Shown here in pieces: positions 14,662 to 22,245 of a stretch of 28,208 nucleotides of DNA. The notes beneath the pieces are model-generated. The model was not told the DNA's origin. It saw only the letters and a list, made by a program, of their open reading frames with translations, and did no database searches. Position 1 is the stretch's first letter; each line of letters opens with the position of its first letter. The position numbers and the translations under genes were made by a program. Source of the stretch: Candidatus Geohydrothermomicrobium daggyaiense (GTDB taxonomy: Bacteria; Actinomycetota; Geothermincolia; Fen-727; JACVIW01); contig JACVIW010000002.1 of assembly GCA_015711695.1 (NCBI GenBank), positions 1 through 28,208 on the forward strand, written 5' to 3'.

Positions 14662-15836
14662 TGAAAGGGGACAGGCAGAACCAAGAGAACAGATCAGGTA
14701 TGAATCCCCGGGTTGAAAAAGCTTACTTGATCTCCGTCCAGGTACCCCCGGCAGACGATGTCGAGACAAAGGAATCTCTTGAAGAACTTGAATCTCTTGC
14801 CCTCACCGCAGGCGCTGAAGTTGTCGGGAAAATGGTCCAGAAAAGATCCGCTTATGATCCGGCCACTCTAATGGGCAGAGGAAAGCTCGTTGAAGCACGC
14901 CGGGAAATTGAGGCAGCTAGAGCGGATTTGATTGTTTTTGATAATGAGCTTTCAGGATCACAGCAGGGCAAACTTGAAAAAGAGTTCGGTGTGAGAGTTA
15001 TCGATAGACGTGCGCTTATCCTCGATATATTCGCCCAGCATGCGCGGAGCAGAGAAGGCCGAACCCAGGTGGAACTTGCGCAATTGTCGTATATGCTTCC
15101 GAGAATCAGGGGCAAAGGCCTTGAACTTTCAAGACTTGGCGGTGGCATTGGAACTCGTGGTCCCGGCGAGACTCAACTTGAGGTAGACCGCAGGCGAATA
15201 AGAAAAAGAATGAAAAAATTAGAAAAAGAACTATCCCACATGGAATCAGTCAGAAGAACACAGAGAAAAAAAAGGAAAAGAGCTGGACTTATCAGTCTTA
15301 CGCTGGTTGGCTATACAAATAGTGGAAAATCATCTCTTCTTAACAGACTTACAAGAGCTTCCGTTCTAGTTGAGGATAAGCTTTTCTCAACTCTCGACTC
15401 CACGACAAGAAAATTGAGACTGCCAACAGGCGAAACTTTTGTTCTTTCTGATACTGTAGGCTTTATCAGGAATATTCCCCACGAACTGATTGCTGCTTTC
15501 AGGTCAACTCTCGAGATTGTCAGGGAAGCTGATATGCTGATACACGTTGTTGACGCCTCTAAAGAAGATACAATGAAAGACAGAATGAAAACGGTGCATG
15601 AGATTCTATCAGATCTTGGTGCATCAAACATACCCGTGATAGTTGTCTTAAACAAAGTAGACCTTCTACCTTATGAAAAAAGGGAATTTCTCCAAAAGCG
15701 CTATCCGGATTTTTTGCAGGTGTCAGCCAGGACGGGCGAAGGTATTCCAAATCTGGTATCGAAAATCACCCAATCAATTGAAGAATACATGCCGTTGTCT
15801 ATTGGCCCTCGAGTTATAAATCAACAAGAGCTTTGA
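14661..15836 (+). CDS. hflX: Ribosome-associated GTPase HflX
   Basis: A 391-residue protein. The HflX N-terminal domain contains GRGKLVEAR, the IVFDNELSGSQQ segment and VRVIDRR, then a glycine-rich GGGIGTRGPGETQLE linker and a basic coiled coil (about 170-208). The GTPase domain has the P-loop GYTNSGKSS (217-225), DTVGFIRNIPHELI and NKVD. HflX splits stalled 70S ribosomes under stress. The ATG at 14661 overlaps the dapL stop (TGATG), with GAAGGA about nine bases upstream; a later ATG at 14701 is less likely. This is the last gene of the tight cluster that starts with the LigB-like gene. Confidence 0.95.
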   Translation: MKGDRQNQENRSGMNPRVEKAYLISVQVPPADDVETKESLEELESLALTAGAEVVGKMVQKRSAYDPATLMGRGKLVEARREIEAARADLIVFDNELSGSQQGKLEKEFGVRVIDRRALILDIFAQHARSREGRTQVELAQLSYMLPRIRGKGLELSRLGGGIGTRGPGETQLEVDRRRIRKRMKKLEKELSHMESVRRTQRKKRKRAGLISLTLVGYTNSGKSSLLNRLTRASVLVEDKLFSTLDSTTRKLRLPTGETFVLSDTVGFIRNIPHELIAAFRSTLEIVREADMLIHVVDASKEDTMKDRMKTVHEILSDLGASNIPVIVVLNKVDLLPYEKREFLQKRYPDFLQVSARTGEGIPNLVSKITQSIEEYMPLSIGPRVINQQEL

Positions 15837-16231
15837 AAGGAAGCAAGATAAATTCTTTTTTCGCTTGAAGCTTATCCACCTGAACATCAAAACCCAGTGC
15901 TGAGGCATGTGCGAAGCAATTGCGTATAATAAGTTTAGACGTAAAGTAAATATTTAGGAAAAATTTTTTCTAAAGCTTTCCTCTACTTTTTTTAAAAATC
16001 CAGGGACTTGATCTTAAAAGATCAGCGTAAAAGATAATAATTTTGATTTTAGTTTTCGGAAGCGTGGGTAGAAAAAGTCTGAAATTTACATACTTTTTGA
16101 GCCACCAGCTTCTAACCTCCTAACCAGAACCAAGGCTTAAAATCCAATTGAAAAACTAAAGGTTTAATTAAAGTTTAATCTTTGATCTAAGATTGAAGTG
16201 TTATGTCCGCATTTTTTCTGGTCCAAAACTA
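15837..16231. other. AT-rich non-coding spacer between hflX and the nrdR promoter
   Basis: About 400 bases without a credible gene on either strand. It contains a perfect TATAAT at 15925-15930 with no matching -35, a probable weak terminator at 15953-15993, and a TGATCT/AGATCA hairpin at 16009-16024. In actinobacteria lexA often lies between hflX and nrdR; no lexA remnant is readable here. Confidence 0.5.
15953..15993 (+). terminator. Probable weak terminator after hflX
   Basis: A 9-bp AT-rich hairpin (15953-15961 with 15966-15974, loop AATT, one G-T pair) or an alternative AGGAAA/TTTCCT stem is followed by a seven-T run at 15987-15993. The stem is GC-poor, so efficiency is uncertain. Confidence 0.35.
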
Positions 16232-16260
16232 TTGACACCACACTATGTTGTGTTTTTAAA
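16232..16260 (+). promoter_or_regulatory. Promoter of the nrdR-nrdD operon
   Basis: A perfect -35 TTGACA (16232-16237) is followed after 17 bases by TTTAAA (16255-16260), four of six matches to TATAAT. The two NrdR boxes lie across the spacer and just downstream of the -10, the expected arrangement for repression. Confidence 0.65.
16238..16253 (+). promoter_or_regulatory. NrdR box 1
   Basis: CCACACTATGTTGTGT matches the 16-base NrdR box consensus acaCwAtATaTwGtgt at 13 positions by my alignment. It fills most of the spacer between the -35 and -10. Confidence 0.7.
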
Positions 16261-16268
16261 TGAAAACA

Positions 16269-16284
16269 ATACAAAATATAGTTT
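16269..16284 (+). promoter_or_regulatory. NrdR box 2
   Basis: ATACAAAATATAGTTT matches the NrdR box consensus at 13 of 16 positions, with every core base agreeing (CwA, AT, TwG). Its start is exactly 31 bases after that of box 1, close to three helical turns and the usual spacing of paired NrdR boxes. Confidence 0.7.
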
Positions 16285-16329
16285 TAATAGTCTGGCTGAA
16301 AAAACTGTGCAATAAAGGAATGGAAGAAG

Positions 16330-16839
16330 ATGAAATGTCCATTCTGTCAAGCGTCAAAAACAAGAGTTATTGATTCAAGAGTCATTGAGGATGGAAATGC
16401 GATCAGAAGAAGAAGGCGGTGTGATAGTTGCGGAATGAGATTTACCACATTCGAAAGACGGGCGAAAGTTCAAGTCTACGTGGTGAAAAGGGACGGAAAC
16501 AGAGAGGCTTACAGTAGAGAAAAGGTCGCGGGCGGGATGTACAAAGCCTGCAATAAAAGAAATGTTACCTCTGCGGTCATAGAGCAAGCGGTGGATGAAA
16601 TCGAGGAATCTATCATGACGCGGGCTTCGAAGGAGATACCCGCGGCAGATATAGGACAAATGGTGATGGACAAGTTGAAAGAAATAGATGAAGTCGCATA
16701 CCTCAGATTCGCCTCTGTGTACAAACGTTTTGGGACGATCACCGAATTTGAAAAGGAACTTGGAACTCTGATTCCTGAACGTCAAACAGAGACAGGCAGA
16801 GAAAAGCGGGAAGGAAAGGAGGGAGAAATTGACGCATAA
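16330..16839 (+). CDS. nrdR: Transcriptional repressor NrdR
   Basis: A 169-residue protein with a zinc ribbon (C3, C6, C31, C34; CPFC and CDSC), the RRRRRC basic patch that contacts DNA, and an ATP-cone domain (about 48-138) that senses ATP/dATP. NrdR represses ribonucleotide reductase genes when dATP is high. It is about 15-20 residues longer than typical because the C-terminus (Glu/Arg/Lys-rich) runs over the nrdD ribosome site. ATG 16330 has AAAGGA upstream. Two NrdR boxes precede it, implying autoregulation of the operon. Confidence 0.97.
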   Translation: MKCPFCQASKTRVIDSRVIEDGNAIRRRRRCDSCGMRFTTFERRAKVQVYVVKRDGNREAYSREKVAGGMYKACNKRNVTSAVIEQAVDEIEESIMTRASKEIPAADIGQMVMDKLKEIDEVAYLRFASVYKRFGTITEFEKELGTLIPERQTETGREKREGKEGEIDA

Positions 16840-18940
16840 AATCCAGATTCTAAACAATGATGCGGGCTTCATTCATTTCCCTGCAGAAGACGCGACCGAC
16901 ATAGCACTGCAGGTAAGTACTGCTTCCAGGGAAGAGATCAACCTCTGGGACAAACAGAGGATTGTCGATTCTATAATGCTTGAAGTCGGGGCTCCAGAAG
17001 AACTCGCAATCGAGATTGCGAATTGCGTTGAGCAAACCTTAATACGAAGTGGCCAAACCAGGGTCACTACAAGCCTGATAAGAGAACTTGTTGACCTCGA
17101 ACTCATGGAACGCGGCCTGTCCCAGATGCTTGAAAAGCACGTAAGATTGGGGTTACCCATCTTTGACGTTGAGAACATCATAACCAGTCCGAACAAGGAA
17201 AACTCCAACACTACTCATAATCCTGAGTCGATTAATCTCACAATCGCGGAGTCAGTTCTCAAGCAGTACGCGCTGGAAAGAGTGTTTTCAAAAGATGTCG
17301 CAAAAGCGCATTATGAAGGAGATATTCATCTCCACGACCTGGGTTTTTGTGTAAGACCCTACTGTGGAGGGCACAGTCTTGAATACGTGAAGAAGTTCGG
17401 GCTTCGATTGCCAAACATTACCAGCACTTCAGGTCCTGCTAAACATCCAGAGGTTCTCATAGGCCATATGGTCAAGATGGCTTCAACTCTTCAATCTTAT
17501 TATGCGGGCGCAATCGGTTGGGAGGCGGTCAACGTTTTCTTCGCGCCTTTTCTTGTTGATATATCGTACGAAAGAATGAAGCAGCTAGCTCAGATGCTTA
17601 TATTCGAATTCAATCAACTTGCGGGCGCTCGGGGGAGTCAGGTAGTTTTCACTGATTTTAACCTTTACTACAACATTCCGAATCACCTCAAGGACGCTCC
17701 AGCGATCGGACCGGGTGGAGTGGAGACTGGAAAACGTTACGCTGATTACGCTGAAGAGGCGCGCAATTTCCTGAGGGCTCTCTTTGAGATATATCTTGAG
17801 GGAGACGCAATGGGAAAAACATTTGTTTTTCCAAAGCCACTCCTGCATATAAACAAAGAGTTCTTCGAGACTGAAGGATGGGAGGATTTCCTGGATCTTG
17901 CCTGCACGGTGGCAAGTAAACAGGGGATCACTTATTTTGTGTTTGACCGCGATGATGAAGTCACAATTTCCCAGTGCTGCCGCTTAAAAATGAGGCTCAA
18001 TGAAGTAGATCTAGCAGAAGCGCTTACACCTGAAAAACTGAGGTTCTCTGCATTACAGAACATTACCATAAACCTTCCCAGAATCGCTTATAGAGCACAC
18101 GGCTCTGATGAGCTTCTGTTCAGCGAGCTTGAACGAACGCTCGAAATAGCTGCAAAAGCGCATCTCCAGAAAAGGGATTTTATAGCCAGACTCATGAGTC
18201 TTGGAAAAGATGGACCCGTGTCGCTTTTATGCATGGAGCACGATGGTGAACCTTACTTGAGAATAGACAGACTCACGTATCTCGCCGGCCTTCTCGGCTT
18301 GAATGAGCTCGTGCAGTATCACACCGGGGAGCAGTTACATGAATCGGCAAGGGCTGTTAAGTTCGGTCTAAAAGTGGTCGCGCACATGAAAATATTATGT
18401 GACCAGCTCTCGAAGAAATATGGAATCAATCTGGTATTAGAAGAATCACCTGCTGAATCAAGCGGATATCGCCTCGCGAAACTCGACATGAAGTATTTCC
18501 CTTCTCAGGCAAGCAAGGTCATTAAGGGAAATATTGAATCTGGTGAGTTCTACTACACAAACAGCGTTCACCTGGCATACGACGCCCCTGTTGATTACGT
18601 ACAAAGAGTTAGGATTCAGAGCATGTTTCACCCGCTCATCAAGGCTGGCGCGATAATTCATATCTGGCTTGGCGAGCACGAACCGCCCCCATCCTCTATA
18701 AGGAATTTCGTTGAGAAGACTTTCAGGGAAACAAACGCGGAACAGATAGCCTTTAGCCCCGAGTTTACCGTATGCAATTCGTGCAGCAAGACAACAAGAG
18801 GACTTCATGACACTTGCCCGCTATGTGATTCAGAGGACGTCTATGGCATTACGAGAATAGTTGGATACTTCTCCAAAATTTCGACCTGGAACAGGGGGAA
18901 AATAGGGGAACTTAAAGACAGGATTAGGACAGCTCTGTAG
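16829..18940 (+). CDS. nrdD: Anaerobic (class III) ribonucleoside-triphosphate reductase
   Basis: A 703-residue glycyl-radical enzyme reducing ribonucleotides without oxygen. An N-terminal ATP-cone (about 35-105) gives allosteric control. Catalytic features are HLHD (167-170), nearby C174 and C179, the finger-loop SQCCRL (C383/C384), a zinc site (C649, C652, C663, C666) and the radical glycine G679 in RIVGYF near the C-terminus. The start is TTG 16829 with GGAGGGAG upstream, overlapping nrdR by 11 bases. The activase NrdG, needed to form the radical, is not in the window. The following small CxxC protein may be its reductant. Confidence 0.96.
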   Translation: MTHKIQILNNDAGFIHFPAEDATDIALQVSTASREEINLWDKQRIVDSIMLEVGAPEELAIEIANCVEQTLIRSGQTRVTTSLIRELVDLELMERGLSQMLEKHVRLGLPIFDVENIITSPNKENSNTTHNPESINLTIAESVLKQYALERVFSKDVAKAHYEGDIHLHDLGFCVRPYCGGHSLEYVKKFGLRLPNITSTSGPAKHPEVLIGHMVKMASTLQSYYAGAIGWEAVNVFFAPFLVDISYERMKQLAQMLIFEFNQLAGARGSQVVFTDFNLYYNIPNHLKDAPAIGPGGVETGKRYADYAEEARNFLRALFEIYLEGDAMGKTFVFPKPLLHINKEFFETEGWEDFLDLACTVASKQGITYFVFDRDDEVTISQCCRLKMRLNEVDLAEALTPEKLRFSALQNITINLPRIAYRAHGSDELLFSELERTLEIAAKAHLQKRDFIARLMSLGKDGPVSLLCMEHDGEPYLRIDRLTYLAGLLGLNELVQYHTGEQLHESARAVKFGLKVVAHMKILCDQLSKKYGINLVLEESPAESSGYRLAKLDMKYFPSQASKVIKGNIESGEFYYTNSVHLAYDAPVDYVQRVRIQSMFHPLIKAGAIIHIWLGEHEPPPSSIRNFVEKTFRETNAEQIAFSPEFTVCNSCSKTTRGLHDTCPLCDSEDVYGITRIVGYFSKISTWNRGKIGELKDRIRTAL

Positions 18941-18953
18941 AGGGAGGAAGGAA

Positions 18954-19196
18954 ATGGAGCTGAAGGTCTTTATTTCAGAAAACTGCCCAAGCTGCCCAGC
19001 TGCAAAGGAACTTGCTTTGCGATATCCTTTCAGCAAGTTATACAGACTTGAAGAAAGTGAGGGACTCGCGGAAGCCGCTTTCCACAACGTGCTTTGTACT
19101 CCGTCATTCCTGCTTGTGGATGAGGAGGACCGCATATTAAAAGCATGGAGATGCCACATACCCAAACCAGCGGAGATTGAGCATTTTGCAGCTTGA
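18954..19196 (+). CDS. Small glutaredoxin/thioredoxin-like protein linked to NrdD
   Basis: An 80-residue protein with a thioredoxin-fold pattern: beta strand LKVFISENC, redox pair C11-P-S-C14, and a cis-proline site CTPSF (P50), plus extra cysteines C48 and C67. Size and motif resemble NrdH/glutaredoxin-like proteins. It begins 13 bases after nrdD with a strong GGGAGGAAGGA site, so it is almost certainly co-expressed. I infer that it supplies electrons to NrdD, as redoxins do for the formate-independent class III subgroup; no direct evidence is in the sequence. Confidence 0.75.
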   Translation: MELKVFISENCPSCPAAKELALRYPFSKLYRLEESEGLAEAAFHNVLCTPSFLLVDEEDRILKAWRCHIPKPAEIEHFAA

Positions 19197-19221
19197 GTTT
19201 GAAATCTAAAGGAGATCATCA

Positions 19222-19656
19222 ATGCTGAAGGTCGCGGTAAAGAAGATTGATACCGAACTTCCTTTACCAGAATACGCTCATAAAGGCGATGCCGGCTGTG
19301 ATCTTAGAAGTGCTGTTGATCTGGTAATTAACCCTGGCGAAAGGGCTCTCGTTCCTACCGGGATAGCGATCGCAATTCCGGAAGGATACGCTGGATTTAT
19401 CCAGCCGAGAAGTGGCCTTGCTGCTACGCACGGGATTACGGTTCTGAATACTCCTGGGCTGATCGACTCTCATTACCGTGGAGAAATAAAAGTAATTCTC
19501 GTAAATCTCGACAAAAAAGAACCTTTCCGGATAAAGCGCGGAGATAAGGTATGTCAGCTCGTTTTCAAGAGAGTAGAAACGGCTGTGTTTGAAGAGGTTG
19601 AATCGCTTCCCGAAACTGAGAGGGGAGAGGGGGGGTTCGGCTCAACCGGGGTTTGA
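19222..19656 (+). CDS. dut: Deoxyuridine 5'-triphosphate nucleotidohydrolase (dUTPase)
   Basis: A 144-residue trimeric-type dUTPase with all five motifs in order: DAGCDLRS (23-30), PRSGLA (62-67), NTPGLIDSHYRGEI (76-89), RGDKVCQLVF (106-115) and RGEGGFGSTG (134-143). It hydrolyses dUTP to dUMP, keeping uracil out of DNA and feeding dTMP synthesis. AAAGGAG lies eight bases before ATG 19222. Its place behind nrdD groups it with dNTP supply. The stop overlaps the next gene's TTG. Confidence 0.97.
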   Translation: MLKVAVKKIDTELPLPEYAHKGDAGCDLRSAVDLVINPGERALVPTGIAIAIPEGYAGFIQPRSGLAATHGITVLNTPGLIDSHYRGEIKVILVNLDKKEPFRIKRGDKVCQLVFKRVETAVFEEVESLPETERGEGGFGSTGV

Positions 19657-20339
19657 AACAACCTCTTCTCCTGTCAAAATTCTCGATTACAAAGAAGGGG
19701 GTTTGTTGTTTTTTGGTTGACAAAAAGACGGGTGATTCTCCATTTCTCAAACCCGCATCCGTTCTAAAGGCTTCGAACCCTGTTAATATCGCGAAAAAGG
19801 CAGCCTGTGCTTTAACCCTGGAACCTGACGGCCAGACGGCAATCAATGTTCCTGTATTGAATGGAAATGTCAGGGTCCTTCATCCATCTATAGAAATTCA
19901 GGCAAGTGAGGAAGTCAATACTTTTGTTCTTAAATTACTCACGGTGCTTTATCTCAGCACCACCAACGGCGCGGATCCCTCTGGTGAGTGGATACCTTAC
20001 AGGGAATTGCCTGGTGCCAGGTTTTACGAACCTGTTTTCAAAAGGTCAGTCGAAATCCCACTTGCAACTGAATTCGGCTCCGACATCAACGGCTTCAATG
20101 ACGCATGTGCCACGCTGGGAGGTTTACGCCAGGAACACGGTGACATCGCTTATTCCTTTAATCTTTTTCCGAAAGTCCCCTTGTGCTTCGTTCTGTGGGT
20201 AGCGGACGAGGAATTTCCGGCAAACGCGCAGGTACTCTTCGACTCGAATTGCTATCATCATCTTAATGCCTTCGATTTGAGAATGGGAGCAGAGGAAATA
20301 TCCAGGAGGCTAATCAGGTTTCACTCTGCCGAGGAATAA
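19653..20339 (+). CDS. DUF3786 domain protein
   Basis: A 228-residue protein with the DUF3786 signature in its C-terminal half: a GDIAYSFNLFPKVPLCFVLW segment, then DEEFPANAQVLFDSN and an acidic end. The family occurs mostly in strict anaerobes and often near corrinoid or one-carbon genes; its function is unknown. The first TTG (19653) overlaps the dut stop but has no well-spaced ribosome site; TTG 19713, behind AAGAAGGGGG, would give 208 residues and is a good alternative. It is soluble with no signal peptide. It ends the nrdR operon and is followed by hairpins. Confidence 0.75.
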   Translation: MKQPLLLSKFSITKKGVCCFLVDKKTGDSPFLKPASVLKASNPVNIAKKAACALTLEPDGQTAINVPVLNGNVRVLHPSIEIQASEEVNTFVLKLLTVLYLSTTNGADPSGEWIPYRELPGARFYEPVFKRSVEIPLATEFGSDINGFNDACATLGGLRQEHGDIAYSFNLFPKVPLCFVLWVADEEFPANAQVLFDSNCYHHLNAFDLRMGAEEISRRLIRFHSAEE

Positions 20340-20383
20340 AAAAGTCAATGGACTTTTGTTTTTCCCGTCAACGAAGAGACGGG
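20340..20383. terminator. Convergent-gene terminators (two hairpins)
   Basis: Hairpin one is AAAAGTC/GACTTTT (20340-20357, loop AATG), with GTTTTT after it on the plus strand and a T-rich tail on the minus strand, so it can work both ways. Hairpin two is CCCGTC/GACGGG (20364-20383) followed by TTGTTATT, favouring the plus direction. They separate the DUF3786 gene from the convergent lipoprotein gene. Confidence 0.65.
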
Positions 20384-20403
20384 TTGTTATTCAGATGTTT
20401 TAA

Positions 20404-22068
20404 TTAATCCTCTTCTTCCTCCTGTGGAAGTATAGCAGGCATAGAAATATCAAGTTTGACCGCCCGTCTCACGTAGAATCCAAAGATTAACGGAATCAGA
20501 AGTATCATTACGACAGATACCAGAAGAAAAAGCCATCCACGCCCGGAACCCTTTGTTAGCAATCTCTTCTGTCGGGCGGAGGAACTGTTTCCGGAATGCG
20601 AGAAGATTCCGCTTCTTGAAAACTGGGAAAATTTTATCAACGAATTTCGCTTTACGAGACGATCGAGGAATCTGGTCCAGCTTTTGCCAGTCAGGTTCTC
20701 GGCAGATTCCTCAATATCAACAAGCGACAGGCTTTTATCTCGATTAGCTGAGAAACGTTTGCTTAAATTAAGTATCAACGTGTCCAGATCAACTTTTGCT
20801 CCTGTTTGTGACAGTAATCGTGAAGCAATCGAGGCGAGCACAACAGTCGATTTGTCCGAGAAGAAGCTTCCGTTTACATCTGGGTATCTCCGGTTAACAA
20901 GCGAAATTTTGGTGGAGAGGGGATTTGAGACGTACCGGGTATAGATATTCGAGAGCAATTCCTCGGCTTCACCCTCGGTGAGCAATCCAGCACGTACAGA
21001 GGTTATAAGCCCATAAAGTCTTACTGATCCTTCAAAAAACCAATAAGCGTCGGAGGCCGTGTTTTTCATGAATGAGTTTTCCGCAATGATACTGAATATC
21101 GCCTCTCCCAGTGAGGATAGCTGCTCAGCATCTCTTTTTGCGAACGAGAATGGAATTACGATCGAATTTTTTCCAAGAAGAACATTTCCTGAATCTCTGT
21201 ATCGCTTCCCGGGTTTGGGCAGGAATAAAACACAGATGTCACTCTTTCTCAAATTGCTACCGAAAACCTTTCTACTATGATAAGAAAGCACACGGATTTC
21301 CTCAATAAAAGATAGAATTCTCCCGTCCGGTTGGGCAACTGAACTCTCATCGTAAGGCTGCGCGATTCTTATCCAGCCGCCATTCTCTTCAGTATTCCTT
21401 ACCCGAATTTTTCCCCATGCGATAAAGTTATCTTCTAGAGTTTCCGCCTCGGTGCAAAAGTATTTATGTTTCGCTTTCCTTATAAATGGCGCAAAGGAAT
21501 CCTTATCTGATTCAAGACTGGAAAACGTTATCATGAATTTCCTGAAAAGCGAAGTTCCATCCTGTCTTTTCGGGATGAGAAATAGAGTCGACCCCATTGC
21601 GATTGTGTATCTTTTTCCGGTAAAAAGTAGAAAATCGGGACTCATAAAAGATCGGGGTAATTTTTCGCTTGCGCCTTTTTGAAAACCGACGCTGTAGCGG
21701 ATATCGAGTCGGGAGTTCTTATGAGTAACAGCTTTGAGGACGCCAACCGACTCAATTGAGAGGGTATACGAGTCCTCGGTGTTTGTTCTGGTTTCAAACT
21801 CCAATCGGAGACCCGATTTTGCGAACCCTTCCATGCTGTGCAACCCAGAAGGCGAAAGGAAAATTGTCTCACCCGCCCTGGCGCTAAAAGTTGCCCTAAC
21901 GTTGATTATGCCTGCCTCGCTGGGGCCACTCACATAGAAATCACAGATATCATTTGTGTCTTTTGAACTAACTGGTTCACAGGAAACAAAAACGCAGAAC
22001 ATGAACAATATTATCCCCAGGGCAAGTATAAATGTCCTGAGTTGTTTGTTCACGCAACTAACTTTCAT
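20404..22068 (-). CDS. Lipoprotein with M61-peptidase-like domain lacking HExxH, C-terminal membrane anchor
   Basis: From ATG 22068 the protein has 554 residues. A signal peptide ends in VFVSC (C30), fitting the lipobox. The latter half resembles the C-terminal part of M61 glycyl aminopeptidases: a YWFFEGSVRLYGLITSVRAG segment parallels their WFxEGxTDYY...RAG, and later stretches follow the family's K-S-V-L-A and TG-x-VDLDTL pattern. No HExxH occurs anywhere, so the zinc peptidase site is missing. A membrane segment (about 511-533) and an acidic tail finish the protein. It is probably an exported, anchored binding or scaffold protein. The frame is open to 22200, but the promoter at 22118-22126 supports ATG 22068 or 22089. 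Confidence 0.6.
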   Translation of the reverse strand: MKVSCVNKQLRTFILALGIILFMFCVFVSCEPVSSKDTNDICDFYVSGPSEAGIINVRATFSARAGETIFLSPSGLHSMEGFAKSGLRLEFETRTNTEDSYTLSIESVGVLKAVTHKNSRLDIRYSVGFQKGASEKLPRSFMSPDFLLFTGKRYTIAMGSTLFLIPKRQDGTSLFRKFMITFSSLESDKDSFAPFIRKAKHKYFCTEAETLEDNFIAWGKIRVRNTEENGGWIRIAQPYDESSVAQPDGRILSFIEEIRVLSYHSRKVFGSNLRKSDICVLFLPKPGKRYRDSGNVLLGKNSIVIPFSFAKRDAEQLSSLGEAIFSIIAENSFMKNTASDAYWFFEGSVRLYGLITSVRAGLLTEGEAEELLSNIYTRYVSNPLSTKISLVNRRYPDVNGSFFSDKSTVVLASIASRLLSQTGAKVDLDTLILNLSKRFSANRDKSLSLVDIEESAENLTGKSWTRFLDRLVKRNSLIKFSQFSRSGIFSHSGNSSSARQKRLLTKGSGRGWLFLLVSVVMILLIPLIFGFYVRRAVKLDISMPAILPQEEEED

Positions 22069-22117
22069 ATCTAACGTTTTATGCTCCATAGAAAAAAGGA
22101 AAGAACTCACTTTCGGC

Positions 22118-22126
22118 AGTATAGCA
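22118..22126 (-). promoter_or_regulatory. Extended -10 promoter of the lipoprotein gene
   Basis: The minus strand reads TGCTATACT, an extended -10. The -35 region is GC-rich and unmatched, as extended -10 promoters allow. Initiation near 22111 would exclude the most upstream start at 22200. Confidence 0.45.
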
Positions 22127-22245
22127 GAATGCGCGGGCAGGGGAGAGGGGGATTCGAAAATGGATAATAGCGTAACTATCCGGAAAAGAAGCGACGCCAT
22201 AAGTGAAAAACCTTGAAAACCACTGGATAAAAATCAAGAAAATTT

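Noticed and set aside
22069..22200. N-terminal extension of the M61-like lipoprotein
   Set aside because: It contains a probable promoter and would push the signal peptide away from the N-terminus.
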